64,000 nucleotides of DNA from NCBI RefSeq assembly GCF_023973165.1, contig NZ_CP099547.1:620001-684000 (forward strand), written 5' to 3'. Positions 16,952 through 27,974 of this stretch are shown piece by piece. The DNA is from Arcanobacterium pinnipediorum. GTDB lineage: Bacteria > Actinomycetota > Actinomycetes > Actinomycetales > Actinomycetaceae. The first letter of the stretch is position 1. Each line of letters starts with the position of its first letter. Both the position numbers and the translations under genes were made by a program. A model generated the notes under the pieces. The model was given only the letters and a program-made list of their open reading frames with translations, did no database searches and had not been told where the DNA came from.

Positions 16952-19900
16952 ATGGGCGAGCAGTCTACATCTAGCCGCTATCCGCTCCACCGCACCGATG
17001 ATGTGGTGGCATCCCCTAACTTCCCGCGCCTAGAGGAAGACATTTTGGCCTATTGGGAAAAAGATGAGACTTTCCAGGCCTCAATCGACCAGCGCCACGG
17101 CCGCGAATTCGTTTTCTATGATGGCCCTCCGTTTGCTAATGGTCTGCCGCACTATGGTCACCTGCTCACCGGCTACGTCAAAGATCTCGTGGCCCGCTAC
17201 CAAACCCAGCGGGGAAACCGCGTAGAGCGGGTCTTTGGTTGGGATACCCACGGTTTGCCCGCCGAACTTGAAGCAGAGCGTATCCTTGGTATCGAAGATA
17301 AATCTGAGATCGAAAAAATCGGTATCGAAGAATTTAACGATGCCTGCCGCAGTTCCGTGATGAAATACGCTGGCGAATGGAAAGAATACGTCACTCGCCA
17401 GGCGCGCTGGGTTAATTTCGATGGCGGATACAAAACTCTTGACCCAACCTATATGGAGTCAGTGATTTGGGCATTCAAGTCCCTCTATGACAAAGGCCTG
17501 GTCTACGAAGGCTATCGCGTCTTGCCATATTGTTGGAACGATCAAACCCCGCTCTCCAACCACGAATTGAAGATGGATGACGACATCTACCAAGATCGTC
17601 AAGATCAAACCGTCACCGTTGGCTTGCGTATGGAAACTGGTGAATTGGCTCTGATCTGGACCACCACCCCGTGGACGCTCCCATCTAACCTTGCCATCAC
17701 CGTCGGCCCAGATATTGACTACGTCGTCGTCGAACCAACCGAAGGTGACCTTGCTGGCGAACACGTCTTGATCGGCAAAGCACGGTTAAGCGCCTACGCA
17801 AAAGAACTCGGTGAACAACCGCGCCTGATCAAAGAACTCAAAGGTCGCGACCTAGAAGGCTTGCGCTATGAGCCAATTTTTGACTACTACACCCGTGATA
17901 GTGAAGCCCCGGGCCCAAACGCCTGGCAATTCTGCCTAGCTGACTATGTCACTACCGAGGATGGAACCGGACTAGTACACACCGCACCATACGGTGAAGA
18001 CGATATGTTTGTACTCGCGGCAGCCGGAGTAGAAATTGTCGAAACCGTTGATGCGGGAGCGAAATTCTTCGACGTCGTCTCTGATTACGCTGGTATGCAC
18101 GTTTTTGAGGCCAACCGGCCAATCATTAACGATCTGCGCGACGCCACCGGCCCGATGGCCCGCCGCGATCCATCGGTGCGCGCAGTGCTAGTTCAAGAAA
18201 AGTCATACGTGCATTCCTATCCACACTGCTGGCGATGCCGTAAACCACTGATTTACAAGCCAGTGACCTCATGGTTTGTTGCCGTCACTAAGTTCCGGGA
18301 CCGCATGGTTGAACTCAACCAACAGATCACTTGGCAGCCAGAGCACACCAAGGACGGCGTTTTTGGAAACTGGCTTGCAGGCGCGCGTGACTGGTCAATT
18401 TCACGCAACCGGTACTGGGGAACTCCGATCCCGGTATGGAAGTCTGATGATCCGAACTATCCACGTATCGACGTCTACGGTTCGTTCGAAGAAATCGAAC
18501 GCGACTTCGGGCGTCTGCCTCGTGGACGTGACGGCGAACCGAATTTACATCGCCCATTTATTGACGATCTCACTCGACCAAACCCAGATGATCCAACCGG
18601 CAAATCAACCATGCGTCGGATCACCGACATTCTCGATGTGTGGTTCGATTCCGGCTCGATGTCTTACGCTCAGGTACATTACCCGTTTGAAAATGAAAAC
18701 TGGTTCGATTCTCACTTCCCAGGTGACTTCATCGTCGAATACATTGGGCAAACTCGTGGCTGGTTCTACGTCATGCATGTTTTAGCTTCTGCGCTGTTCG
18801 ACAAGCCAGCCTTCACCTCGTGTATTTCCCACGGTATTATTCTCGGCAACGACGGGCGTAAAGCCTCTAAGTCTTTGCGAAACTATCCAGATCCAATGGA
18901 GATGTTTAACGCCTATGGCTCCGATGCAGTGCGTTGGATGCTGATGAGTTCACCAGTTTTGCGTGGTGGAAACCTAATCGTTGACGAAGCTGGTATTCGA
19001 GAAGCCATGCGGCACGTGATTTTGCCACTGTGGAATACGTGGTACTTCTACGCACTGTATGCTGGCACGGTTGATGGTGGTAAGGGATATGTCTCGAAGG
19101 GCTTGACCAGCCAACCAACTGACGTGATGGATCGTTACTTACTATCGCGAACCTCAATGCTGACACAAGAGGTGCGCGATCACCTTGACGCGCTCGATAT
19201 CCCGGCAGCTTCTCAAGCAGTGCGCGCCTACCTTGATTTGCTGACTAACTGGTATGTGCGTACTTCCCGGGATCGCTTCTGGAACGAAGATAAGGCTGCC
19301 TTCGATACGTTGTTTACGGTTTTGGAAACCTTGATGCGTATTGCTGCGCCGATGCTTCCACTGATTTCGGAAGAAATTTGGCGTGGTTTGACCGGTGGGC
19401 GTTCAGTCCATTTGACCGACTATCCAGAAGTTGGCGAGATCGACGCCGATCTGGTTGCGGTGATGGATGAGGTGCGCAACGTGGTCTCGGCTGCCCATTC
19501 ATTGCGCAAGGCACACAAGCTGCGTGTTCGCCAACCTTTGCGTACCTTGACAGTTGTTACTAGCCTTGATTTAGACCCATATGCGGAACTGATCAAGAGC
19601 GAAGTCAATGTCAAGGACGTTCAGATTCGTTCAGCACACGAATCTGGTTTGGAAGTCTCCACTGATTTGACTGTGTTGCCGCGCGAGCTTGATCCGTCAG
19701 TTCGTAAGTTCACCTCGGCTTTGTTCAAGGCAGCTAAGAGTGGACAGTGGGAAGAGGTTGACGGCGGAGTCAAGATGCTCATTGATCCCGAAGTTGTGCT
19801 CCAACCACATCAATATGAATTGACGACGTCGGTAAGTGCCGAAGCAGGTTCTGTTGCCAGTGTGCTTGCCTCAGGTGCCTTCGTTGTGCTCGATACTGTA

Positions 19901-20137
19901 GTTGATGAAGAACTTGAAGCTGAAGGCTATGCGCGTGACGTGATTCGTGCAGTCCAAGATCAGCGTAAGGCAGAAGATTTGCACGTTGCTGATCGCATTC
20001 GGCTAACTTTGACTGTTCCAGAAGAACGCATGGCTGCAGTGCAAACGTATCGTGAGATGATTTGCACCGAAACTCTTGCGGTAGAATGTGAACTTGTGGG
20101 CGGACAATTCCAGGTCGCTGTAGAAAAGGTGAATTAA
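16952..20137 (+). CDS. ileS: Isoleucyl-tRNA synthetase
   Basis: This class I synthetase charges tRNA-Ile. The HIGH motif is HYGH at 67-70 in [12 protein letters not shown], and the KMSKS motif appears as KASKS near 636-640. The long insert between them is the editing domain that removes misactivated valine. At 1061 aa it matches the long actinobacterial/eukaryote-like IleRS type, which is often less sensitive to mupirocin. The start is fixed by AAGGAG upstream and the T-box. folC begins directly after the stop, so ileS-folC-ndk-dhaL look like one operon. Confidence 0.97.
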   Translation: MGEQSTSSRYPLHRTDDVVASPNFPRLEEDILAYWEKDETFQASIDQRHGREFVFYDGPPFANGLPHYGHLLTGYVKDLVARYQTQRGNRVERVFGWDTHGLPAELEAERILGIEDKSEIEKIGIEEFNDACRSSVMKYAGEWKEYVTRQARWVNFDGGYKTLDPTYMESVIWAFKSLYDKGLVYEGYRVLPYCWNDQTPLSNHELKMDDDIYQDRQDQTVTVGLRMETGELALIWTTTPWTLPSNLAITVGPDIDYVVVEPTEGDLAGEHVLIGKARLSAYAKELGEQPRLIKELKGRDLEGLRYEPIFDYYTRDSEAPGPNAWQFCLADYVTTEDGTGLVHTAPYGEDDMFVLAAAGVEIVETVDAGAKFFDVVSDYAGMHVFEANRPIINDLRDATGPMARRDPSVRAVLVQEKSYVHSYPHCWRCRKPLIYKPVTSWFVAVTKFRDRMVELNQQITWQPEHTKDGVFGNWLAGARDWSISRNRYWGTPIPVWKSDDPNYPRIDVYGSFEEIERDFGRLPRGRDGEPNLHRPFIDDLTRPNPDDPTGKSTMRRITDILDVWFDSGSMSYAQVHYPFENENWFDSHFPGDFIVEYIGQTRGWFYVMHVLASALFDKPAFTSCISHGIILGNDGRKASKSLRNYPDPMEMFNAYGSDAVRWMLMSSPVLRGGNLIVDEAGIREAMRHVILPLWNTWYFYALYAGTVDGGKGYVSKGLTSQPTDVMDRYLLSRTSMLTQEVRDHLDALDIPAASQAVRAYLDLLTNWYVRTSRDRFWNEDKAAFDTLFTVLETLMRIAAPMLPLISEEIWRGLTGGRSVHLTDYPEVGEIDADLVAVMDEVRNVVSAAHSLRKAHKLRVRQPLRTLTVVTSLDLDPYAELIKSEVNVKDVQIRSAHESGLEVSTDLTVLPRELDPSVRKFTSALFKAAKSGQWEEVDGGVKMLIDPEVVLQPHQYELTTSVSAEAGSVASVLASGAFVVLDTVVDEELEAEGYARDVIRAVQDQRKAEDLHVADRIRLTLTVPEERMAAVQTYREMICTETLAVECELVGGQFQVAVEKVN

Positions 20138-21658
20138 ATGAATGACGCTGTGGATCCGGCTTCTATGCCCGATGAGGTAGATGAGAACAACGAAGCTTTA
20201 GCTGCGCTGTTTGCTTCCCCGCTTTTTGCTGGGCCGGATCCAAGCGTCATTTCTGACGTCCAGCGCCAAGAAGATGCCGAAACTGCCCAATGGGTAGAAG
20301 ATGCGCAAACCCACGCCCGAGTTCAACAGATCTATGCAGATATCGTTAGTCGTGCCCCCGAACATAAGGTGCAACCGTCGTTAGATAGAGTACGGCGTGC
20401 GCTGGATTTGATGGGCAATCCGCATGAATCTTTCCGGACTATTCATATCACTGGAACGAACGGGAAAACCTCGACTGCCCGCATCGTTGAGGCATTGTTG
20501 CGTGAACGCGGTTTGCGCACTGGGCGCTTTACTTCCCCGCATTTGAGTTCGGTTCGGGAGCGGATCTCGATTGATGGACAGGCGATAACAGCTACCGATT
20601 TTGTGCAAACCTGGGAAGATGTTGAACCATTTATTGCCATGGTTGATGCTCAATCTCAGGCAGATGGTGGGCCGCGAATGTCTTTCTTCGAAGTCTTTAC
20701 AGTGATGGCGTATTCCGCGTTCGCAATGGCCCCAGTGGACGTGGCTGTTGTTGAAGTTGGTATGGGCGGACGCTGGGATGCTACCAACGTGATCGACGCC
20801 GACGTTGCCATGATTATGCCGATTTCGCAAGATCACGAAAAGTGGCTAGGGCATGAGCTTGCTGATATTGCTTTTGAAAAGGTAGGGATCGTCAAACCCG
20901 GTTCGACGCTTATTTTGGCTCCGCAAGATCCAGATGTGCGTGGGATGGCCTATGAACAGGCTCACCGCGTCCAGGCCAATATTGTAGATAACTTTGGTGT
21001 TATTAGTCGCGAGGCAGCTGTTGGTGGCCAGCTCATTACGTTGCGTACCCCGGCGGCTGTGTATGAAGATATTCCGCTAGCTATGCTCGGTGCCTATCAG
21101 GCAGAAAATGCTGCGGCAGCCCTCAGTGCGGTTGAAGCGTTCTTTGGCGGTGCGGCGCTACCGGCAGATGTAGTTGAGCATGCGTTAATGTCTACCTCCT
21201 CACCGGGCCGGCTAGAGATAGTGAGGTCGTCACCGCTGATTATTGTTGATGCAGCACATAATCCCGCGGGTGCTCGCGTTAGCCGTGAAGGGCTCGAAGA
21301 GTACTTCCCAGGTCCGCGAGTAGCTGTTTTTAGTGCGATGGCAGATAAAGATGTTACCGGCATATTGACTGAACTTGAACCTGCTTTCCATTCGATCGTT
21401 TTAACGCAAATGCCAGGAGAGCGAGCGATGGACATTGACGACCTGCACGAGATCGCTGTTGATATTTTTGGTGACGAACGAGTACGTATCGAAACTGAAC
21501 TTCTCGATGCGATTACGCTCGCAGTCGATATTGCCGAAACTGTTGATCCGGATGCAATCGCTCCGGCATCGGTTACGATTTTAGGATCTATAATGTTAGC
21601 TGGACATGCTCGTGACCTGCTGGGGGCGAGCAGAGTTGATATGGAGTCCCACCCATGA
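20138..21658 (+). CDS. folC: Bifunctional folylpolyglutamate synthase / dihydrofolate synthase
   Basis: FolC adds glutamates to folates and joins dihydropteroate to glutamate. The Mur-ligase-type ATP-binding loop GTNGKTST is at 106-113, and GMGGRWDATN and DAAHNPAG are further family motifs. The first 60 or so residues are an acidic extension with no recognisable domain, so a later start is possible. The ATG abuts the ileS stop, and the gene's end overlaps ndk by 4 bases, indicating tight operon structure. Confidence 0.93.
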   Translation: MNDAVDPASMPDEVDENNEALAALFASPLFAGPDPSVISDVQRQEDAETAQWVEDAQTHARVQQIYADIVSRAPEHKVQPSLDRVRRALDLMGNPHESFRTIHITGTNGKTSTARIVEALLRERGLRTGRFTSPHLSSVRERISIDGQAITATDFVQTWEDVEPFIAMVDAQSQADGGPRMSFFEVFTVMAYSAFAMAPVDVAVVEVGMGGRWDATNVIDADVAMIMPISQDHEKWLGHELADIAFEKVGIVKPGSTLILAPQDPDVRGMAYEQAHRVQANIVDNFGVISREAAVGGQLITLRTPAAVYEDIPLAMLGAYQAENAAAALSAVEAFFGGAALPADVVEHALMSTSSPGRLEIVRSSPLIIVDAAHNPAGARVSREGLEEYFPGPRVAVFSAMADKDVTGILTELEPAFHSIVLTQMPGERAMDIDDLHEIAVDIFGDERVRIETELLDAITLAVDIAETVDPDAIAPASVTILGSIMLAGHARDLLGASRVDMESHP

Positions 21659-22071
21659 GTCAGAAACAAACAACCTTAGTTTTGATCAAGCCTGACGGTG
21701 TTCGGCGCGGTTTGATCGGCGCGATTCTGGGTCGCATCGAGGCCAAAGGATATGTCCTTGACGATATTCGTATACTTCAAGCCACCGAGGAACAACTAGC
21801 CGCCCACTATCATGAGCATGTGGGCAAACCTTTTTATCCCGGGATTGTGCGCTATATGATGTCTGGCCCGTTGGTAGCGGTGCGAGTCAGCGGATATCGA
21901 GTGATTGAAGGTGTGCGTACGCTTAGTGGCGCAACTGATCCAACCACCGCAGCACCAGGAACTATTCGGGGCGATTTTGGTTATGACACCGGTTCGGACG
22001 CGATCGAGAACCTTATCCATTCCTCGGATTCTCAAGAATCTGCCGAGCTTGAATTGGCTGTGTGGTTTTGA
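21655..22071 (+). CDS. ndk: Nucleoside diphosphate kinase
   Basis: It equilibrates nucleoside tri- and diphosphates through a phospho-histidine. The active-site motif NLIHSSDS contains His122, and the nucleotide-binding GATDPTTAAPGTIRGDFG is intact. The 138-aa length is standard. The start overlaps folC (ATGA) and the stop overlaps the next start (TGATG), so translation is coupled on both sides. Confidence 0.96.
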   Translation: MSQKQTTLVLIKPDGVRRGLIGAILGRIEAKGYVLDDIRILQATEEQLAAHYHEHVGKPFYPGIVRYMMSGPLVAVRVSGYRVIEGVRTLSGATDPTTAAPGTIRGDFGYDTGSDAIENLIHSSDSQESAELELAVWF

Positions 22072-22679
22072 TGTGGATCGAGCAGTGGATGCGGCGTTGT
22101 TCGGAGTTAGTCACCGAAAATCGAGAATATCTGATTGAGTTGGATCGAGTTATCGGCGACGCCGATCATGGTGAAAACCTCGACCGCGGCTTTCGTGCTG
22201 TGGTTGAGTATTTAGCTACAACCGATCAGGAAACGCCAGCTGATTTGCTGCGAGGTATTGGGTTTACGTTGATTGCTCACGTAGGTGGAGCATCAGGTCC
22301 GCTCTACGGAACTGCCTTTACCCGTATGGGGGAGGTAGCAGCTGTTACGCTCACCCCAACAGTGATCGCAGCCATGCTTGATCGAGCAATGGGCGGAATA
22401 CAAAAACGTGGACACGTCCAGGTGGGCGAAAAAACGATGTTCGACGTGTGGAGTGCAGTTGCCGATGTGGCCAATCAAGGCGTTGATAATGGCGCTGATA
22501 TCGTGGAGTTGTGCGAGCTGGTTGATCAAAGTGCCTGCGAGGCTGCGCAGGCAACAATCGACATGGTCGCCACTCAGGGACGGGCATCATATTTAGGTGA
22601 GAGAACTGTAGGGCACATGGATCCAGGGGCAGCTTCTTCGCAACTGATCTTCCAGGCACTACATGAATCTGTGAGCTAG
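22071..22679 (+). CDS. DhaL-like dihydroxyacetone kinase ADP/ATP-binding subunit, without a DhaK partner nearby
   Basis: The acidic nucleotide-binding motif GDADHGENLDRGF (residues 29-41) and GGASGPLYGTAF are characteristic of the DhaL domain, which carries the nucleotide during phosphorylation of dihydroxyacetone. ATG 22071, overlapping the ndk stop, is the natural start. The 202-aa length equals a stand-alone DhaL. Normally DhaK (substrate binding) and DhaM (phosphate donor) are neighbours; here neither is present, and the gene is tucked between ndk and smc. It could work with a distant DhaK or have a different kinase role. Confidence 0.85.
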   Translation: MWIEQWMRRCSELVTENREYLIELDRVIGDADHGENLDRGFRAVVEYLATTDQETPADLLRGIGFTLIAHVGGASGPLYGTAFTRMGEVAAVTLTPTVIAAMLDRAMGGIQKRGHVQVGEKTMFDVWSAVADVANQGVDNGADIVELCELVDQSACEAAQATIDMVATQGRASYLGERTVGHMDPGAASSQLIFQALHESVS

Positions 22680-22683
22680 ACTC

Positions 22684-25600
22684 GTGCATCTCAAAACCCT
22701 CACCTTGCGTGGTTTTAAGTCGTTTGCATCGGCAACTACCCTGCATTTTGAACCAGGGATCAATTGTGTTGTCGGCCCTAACGGATCAGGGAAATCTAAC
22801 GTCGTCGATGCTCTGGCGTGGGTGATGGGAGAACAAGGGGCTAAGAATCTGCGCGGCGGAAATATGGCTGATGTTATTTTCGCTGGTACGGCCTCCCGGC
22901 AGGCACTAGGTCGAGCTGAAGTCTCACTGACGATTGACAACACCGATGGGGCACTACCTATTGATTATTCAGAAGTAACAATTTCGCGAACACTGTTTCG
23001 TGCCGGAGGATCTGAGTATGCCATTAATGGCACTGCGTGCCGATTACTCGATATCCAAGAACTACTTTCCGATACTGGCATGGGCCGGCAAATGCACGTC
23101 ATTATTGGCCAAGGGAAACTCGATCAAGTTTTAACTGCAACCGCCGAAGATCGACGCTCCTTTATCGAAGAAGCTGCCGGGGTACTTAAGCATCGCCGTC
23201 GTAAAGAAAAAGCGTTGCACAAACTCCAAGCGATGCAGGTAAATCTCACTCGTATCGAAGATTTAGCTACTGAACTGCGGCGGCAACTTGGCCCACTGGC
23301 GCGCCAAGCCTCAACAGCACGGCGCGCCCAAGCCATCCAGCAACATGTTTTTGACGCCCGGGCTCGCCTCCTTGCCGACGATGTAGCTCAAGCCCAGGCA
23401 CGCCTGGCAAGCCACACAACCAACGAAGTGGTCCTAGCCGAGCGCCGCGCCGAGATCGACCAGTCTGTAACTCGCGCCCGCACAGCAGTTGACGCTCTCG
23501 AAGCTGAACTTGCCCAAGAAATGCCCAAACTTGAGCAGCTTACCGATACCTGGCAACGAGCCACCTCTCTTACGGAACGGTTTTCTTCCCTGCGTGCCCT
23601 GGCGCTGGAACGCCAGCGCTCACTAACCCAGGTGGGCCCGCAGATCCATCGCGGCGAATCACCAGAATCTATCCGGGAACGGGCCCAGGCTGCGCGCAAA
23701 GAAGAAGATGAGTTGCGCGGCGCGGTCCAGCAAGCCCACGACAACCTCACCGTCGTCGTCGCCAACCGCGAAAAAGCAGAAAGCGCCGAACGAGAAGTCG
23801 ATGCCGAGCTGTCCACGCTTAATCGTTCGATTGCTGACCGGCGAGAAGCGCGCGCCCGGCTTACCGGGCAACTGGCAACCGTCTCATCGAAACTTGAGGC
23901 ATTGAATGCCGAACGTGAACGTGTTGTGAGCGCTGCTGGCGACGCTCAGCGGCGTGCCCACGAAGCTGCCCAGCAGGTAGCCCAGCTCGAACAAGACGTT
24001 GTGGCGCATACGAATGGCGATGATACGCTCGCTATCGAGCATGAGGAGGCTGCCAAGGATCTAGCTCAGGCTAAAGAAAAACGTGAAGCCGCCCGGGCCG
24101 CACTCACTTCGGCCCAGGGGCAAACGGTGGCCTGGCAGACCAAAGCCGAAACCCTCAAACTATCCCTCGCTCCAGAAGATGCAACCGCATGGGCACTTGA
24201 TACCTATCGCAGTGGCATCAGTGGACTTGTGCGGGACGCAATTCATATCGACTCCGGTTGGGAAGCCGGAATCGAAGCTGGACTACGCGGTATCGCTGAA
24301 GGAGTCGTAGCTGGCAGTATTGATCACGCAATCGATGCGTTGCGCGCTGCGCGAGAGGCTGACGCGGGGCACGTCGAGCTGTTGGTCTCGGGAGTGAAAG
24401 CTGACGGAGACGACGCGCTCGCCGTCGTCGAAAAATCGGGGATTGCACATAACCAGGCACGTTCTGCTCCCTCACTTATTCACGGAACGGACGAGGTTGC
24501 ACATGCTTTGCGCTATGCGTTACGCGATACGATTATCGCGGTAGATTTAGCAACCGCACGCGAACTTATGCATGCTGGAGCCCAACGCGTGGCCACCCTC
24601 GCCGGCGATCTGCTGACCCCGGCAACGGCAAGTGGGGGCGAAGTCGAACACAGTGCAACGTTAGCGCGCCAAGCCCTCTACGATGATGCTGTTGCCCAAG
24701 CCCACGCAGCGCGCGAACATGAAGCCCAAGCCCGCCAGGAGATCGAACAAGCCCAGGCACAAGTAGTTCAGGCCCAAGAATACTTCGACGTCCTTCAAAG
24801 CCAACTCACTAGCCGTGATTCGCATATGGCAGCTGTTAGCGCCCAACTTGGCGTCTTGCGTCAAACCCTGGCTGGGGCTCAAAGTGAGGAGGAACGGTAT
24901 GCGCAACGAATCGAGCGAATCGATGCTGATCTTCGTGCGCGCCGTGCCGAGCAAGAAGAGCTAGTCCAACGCGAGCAGCGAGCAACAACTGATCCAGATA
25001 ACGATGGAGATATTCTCCTCCAGCTCACCAACAAGCGCGAAGAAGCACATCGCACAACTGTTGAACTGAGAACTAGCGAAACTGAGGCACGGTTGGCCTT
25101 GCGCACTGCTGAAGAACGATTGCGTGCAATTGCCGGACGGGCAGAGAGTTTGGAAAATATGGCGCAGTCGGTGGCGGGACGGATTGCCCAAGAAGAACGT
25201 GCAGCTATACGCCGGGCACAAGCAGCTACGGTTGCCCGTTCGATTTATGATTATGCTGATCAAGCCCTGATAATTGCTCAACGTATAGTTGATACGGCCA
25301 GTGCCCAGCGAACCGATTTTCAACAAGCCCATCTGATGCGTGAAACCGAGCTTGGGTTAGCCCGCAAAGCTCTCGATGTTGCGTTGGCCGAGCAACGTCA
25401 GTTAGCCGATACTCGCCACCAACATGAGTTAGTGTTGGCAGAGCTGACTTTGACCTACCGTCAGCTAGCTGAGCGGGCAATTGCGGAAGTTGGCATGGAA
25501 GCTGAGACGTTGATCGATGAATACGGGCCGCACCAACTGATCGAAGAAATTGAGCCAGTTGCTGATCATACGCCCAAGGTAGATGACCGCAGCGGGGTTA

Positions 25601-26307
25601 CTAGCGACGAAGATTCCGATACGCCTACAGTTCGTCGTTACCCGTATGTGCGCGCGGAGCAAGAAAAGCGTTTGGCGCGCGCGGAGCGTGATTTGGTGAA
25701 GTTAGGGAAAATTAACCCGTTGGCGTTAGAAGAACACGCTGCGCTCGAACAACGCCACACCTATCTTTCGGAGCAACTTGCCGATCTGCGTCAATCACGT
25801 ACGGATTTGTTACGTATTGTTGCCGATATCGACCAGCGCGTTCACGATGTGATGGCGGAGGCGTTTACGGATGTGGCGCGCGAATTTTCCGATATTTTTG
25901 CCCGGCTTTTCCCCGGTGGCGAGGGTCGGTTAGTGTTATCTGATCCGGAGTCGATTTTGACGACGGGGATTGATATTGAAGCGCGTCCCCCAGGAAAGCG
26001 AGTAAAGCGCTTGTCGCTGCTTTCTGGCGGGGAACGGTCGTTGACGGCGGTGGCGTTCTTGGTGGCAATTTTTAAGGCGCGCCCTTCTCCGTTCTATGTG
26101 ATGGATGAGGTTGAGGCTGCGTTAGATGATGTTAATTTAACGCGGTTGCTCGATATTTTTAATGAGTTAAAAGACAACTCGCAGTTGCTGGTTATCACTC
26201 ACCACAAACGTACGATGGAGATAGCCGATGCGCTTTACGGAGTGGCGATGCGTGAGGGCGGTGTGACCTCAGTTATTTCGCAACGCCTCAAAGATGTTAG
26301 CCCGTGA
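22684..26307 (+). CDS. smc: Chromosome segregation protein SMC
   Basis: SMC compacts and separates chromosomes with ScpA and ScpB. Walker A GPNGSGKS is at 31-38. Long Ala/Glu/Arg/Gln-rich coiled coils flank a hinge centred around residues 500-630. The signature LSGGERSLTAVAF near 1113 and Walker B VMDEVEAALDD close the head. At 1207 aa it is full length. GTG 22684 lies 2 bases after the dhaL stop. smc-ftsY-ffh is a common actinobacterial gene order. Confidence 0.97.
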   Translation: MHLKTLTLRGFKSFASATTLHFEPGINCVVGPNGSGKSNVVDALAWVMGEQGAKNLRGGNMADVIFAGTASRQALGRAEVSLTIDNTDGALPIDYSEVTISRTLFRAGGSEYAINGTACRLLDIQELLSDTGMGRQMHVIIGQGKLDQVLTATAEDRRSFIEEAAGVLKHRRRKEKALHKLQAMQVNLTRIEDLATELRRQLGPLARQASTARRAQAIQQHVFDARARLLADDVAQAQARLASHTTNEVVLAERRAEIDQSVTRARTAVDALEAELAQEMPKLEQLTDTWQRATSLTERFSSLRALALERQRSLTQVGPQIHRGESPESIRERAQAARKEEDELRGAVQQAHDNLTVVVANREKAESAEREVDAELSTLNRSIADRREARARLTGQLATVSSKLEALNAERERVVSAAGDAQRRAHEAAQQVAQLEQDVVAHTNGDDTLAIEHEEAAKDLAQAKEKREAARAALTSAQGQTVAWQTKAETLKLSLAPEDATAWALDTYRSGISGLVRDAIHIDSGWEAGIEAGLRGIAEGVVAGSIDHAIDALRAAREADAGHVELLVSGVKADGDDALAVVEKSGIAHNQARSAPSLIHGTDEVAHALRYALRDTIIAVDLATARELMHAGAQRVATLAGDLLTPATASGGEVEHSATLARQALYDDAVAQAHAAREHEAQARQEIEQAQAQVVQAQEYFDVLQSQLTSRDSHMAAVSAQLGVLRQTLAGAQSEEERYAQRIERIDADLRARRAEQEELVQREQRATTDPDNDGDILLQLTNKREEAHRTTVELRTSETEARLALRTAEERLRAIAGRAESLENMAQSVAGRIAQEERAAIRRAQAATVARSIYDYADQALIIAQRIVDTASAQRTDFQQAHLMRETELGLARKALDVALAEQRQLADTRHQHELVLAELTLTYRQLAERAIAEVGMEAETLIDEYGPHQLIEEIEPVADHTPKVDDRSGVTSDEDSDTPTVRRYPYVRAEQEKRLARAERDLVKLGKINPLALEEHAALEQRHTYLSEQLADLRQSRTDLLRIVADIDQRVHDVMAEAFTDVAREFSDIFARLFPGGEGRLVLSDPESILTTGIDIEARPPGKRVKRLSLLSGGERSLTAVAFLVAIFKARPSPFYVMDEVEAALDDVNLTRLLDIFNELKDNSQLLVITHHKRTMEIADALYGVAMREGGVTSVISQRLKDVSP

Positions 26308-26356
26308 GCGCGACGTTAAAATGTGATCGACTATATAGCGTTGCTTCTTCGTATCT

Positions 26357-26725
26357 GTGGAGATTTTTGGGCACACTAAAAGTGTGTGGATCGCTTTGAG
26401 TATCGTTATTTTTGTTGCTGGCAGCGCAGCAAGTGTTATTGGACTTGTTGCATTTCAACGTCGTCCCCGACAAGGTTTTGTTGAGGCTTACAAGGAAAGC
26501 GTTAAAGCGTTGCGTAATCATCGCCAAGACGACGTCATGGCCGACGTCGAACACCACGATATTGCGGTAGCTGATGTTTTTTCTTCGTTCACCCAGTTTG
26601 AGGGCGAAGCCTACATGAGCCCGCGTGAACTGAACTCCGCGGTCCACGAATTAACCGCAGTGGCAGGTGTGGATAAGGTTATAAAAGTCGCAGATCGTTT
26701 CAAAAAGGAAGATCACGCCGCCTAG
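26357..26725 (+). CDS. Small membrane-anchored protein of unknown function
   Basis: The 122-aa product has one N-terminal membrane span (about residues 10-31, VWIALSIVIFVAGSAASVIGL) followed by a basic stretch and a soluble helical tail of about 85 residues facing the cytoplasm. GTG 26357 is used, but no strong ribosome-binding site precedes it, and an internal GTG is possible. It sits between smc and ftsY on the same strand. I do not recognise the family. The context suggests a role near the membrane but does not prove one. Confidence 0.6.
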   Translation: MEIFGHTKSVWIALSIVIFVAGSAASVIGLVAFQRRPRQGFVEAYKESVKALRNHRQDDVMADVEHHDIAVADVFSSFTQFEGEAYMSPRELNSAVHELTAVAGVDKVIKVADRFKKEDHAA

Positions 26726-26762
26726 AGTTTATTTTTCTCGTCTTCTGGGAGAAAATTATTAG

Positions 26763-27884
26763 GTGAATACTTTTACGCTCATTGTCCTTGTCATCTCTGT
26801 ACTCAGTGTTGCCGTTATCGGTGGCGCAATCGCTTACGTCGTAACTCGGCGAAACAACCAGCTCCCGCCGGTTCGTCGTGAAGGTTTGCCAGCTGGTGAA
26901 GAACCTGAAGAAGAAAATCTAGATAGCCTGCCTGCCACAGCCGAAGGCGTGGAAGAAGAGTCTGCGGTAGAAATCCCAGAGTCTATTCCTTCTCGCATGC
27001 AGCGCCTGCGTGCGCGGTTGGCACACTCTGGCGGACTAGGCAAGGTACTTTTAGGTATTCTTTCTCGAGGTGATCTCTCGGCCAGTGATTGGGAAGAGCT
27101 CGAAGATACGTTACTCATGGCCGATGTGGGCTTAACCGCCACAACCGAGATCCTGGAAAATCTCCGCACTGCGGTTAAGGTAGCCGGAGGCGATGCTGAT
27201 TTGCGCGAGTTGCTGCGCGAGCAGCTTTTACAAGCAGTTTCGGTTGATAAGGATCGCTCACTGAATCTCACGGGCAAGCCCGCTACAATCTTGATGGTTG
27301 GCGTAAACGGAACTGGTAAAACTACTACCACCGGAAAACTAGCACGGTTACTTGTTGCTCAAGAGCGCAGCGTAGTCTTGGGGGCAGCTGATACGTTCCG
27401 TGCCGCTGCCGCCGATCAGCTCGCCACCTGGGGGCAACGAGTTGGTGTTGAGGTTGTGCGTTCGGATCGCGAAGGTGCAGATCCAGCGTCGGTAGCATTC
27501 GAAGCGGTGAAACATGGAGCTGATCACAATGTGGATGTGGTCGTCGTCGATACAGCTGGCCGATTGCAAAACAAGGCCGGTTTGATGGACGAGCTCGCTA
27601 AGATCAAGCGCGTGATGGAAAAGACGGTTCCTACCTCTGAAGTCTTGCTTGTTCTTGATGCCACTACCGGGCAAAACGGTATGGCCCAGGCCAAGGTTTT
27701 TGCGCAAGCTACTGGTATCACCGGAATTGTTTTATCCAAGCTTGATGGAACTGCCAAGGGCGGAATCGTTATCTCGGTGCAGCGTGAACTTGGCGTTCCA
27801 GTGAAGTTCGTTGGCCTTGGCGAAGGCGCTGATGATTTCGCACCGTTCGATGCAGAAAACTTCGTCGATTCTTTGCTTGCTTAG
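26763..27884 (+). CDS. ftsY: Signal recognition particle receptor FtsY
   Basis: FtsY is the membrane-associated GTPase that receives SRP-ribosome complexes. Residues 4-27 form a membrane anchor, followed by an acidic linker and then the N and G domains. The GTP loop GVNGTGKTTTTGKL starts near 179, and DTAGRLQNK and GIVLSKLDGTAKGG are the G3 and G4-G5 region motifs. GTG 26763 has GGGAG about 11 bases upstream. The 373-aa length is normal for actinobacteria. The partner ffh follows within 90 bases. Confidence 0.96.
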   Translation: MNTFTLIVLVISVLSVAVIGGAIAYVVTRRNNQLPPVRREGLPAGEEPEEENLDSLPATAEGVEEESAVEIPESIPSRMQRLRARLAHSGGLGKVLLGILSRGDLSASDWEELEDTLLMADVGLTATTEILENLRTAVKVAGGDADLRELLREQLLQAVSVDKDRSLNLTGKPATILMVGVNGTGKTTTTGKLARLLVAQERSVVLGAADTFRAAAADQLATWGQRVGVEVVRSDREGADPASVAFEAVKHGADHNVDVVVVDTAGRLQNKAGLMDELAKIKRVMEKTVPTSEVLLVLDATTGQNGMAQAKVFAQATGITGIVLSKLDGTAKGGIVISVQRELGVPVKFVGLGEGADDFAPFDAENFVDSLLA

Positions 27885-27974
27885 TGAGTTACGTAGCGGC
27901 TCCGAGCGCTTCGCGATACCGCTACTGTTGATAACCTTGTAGTCTGTGAATAAATAACCGTTGAAAGGCACCTC

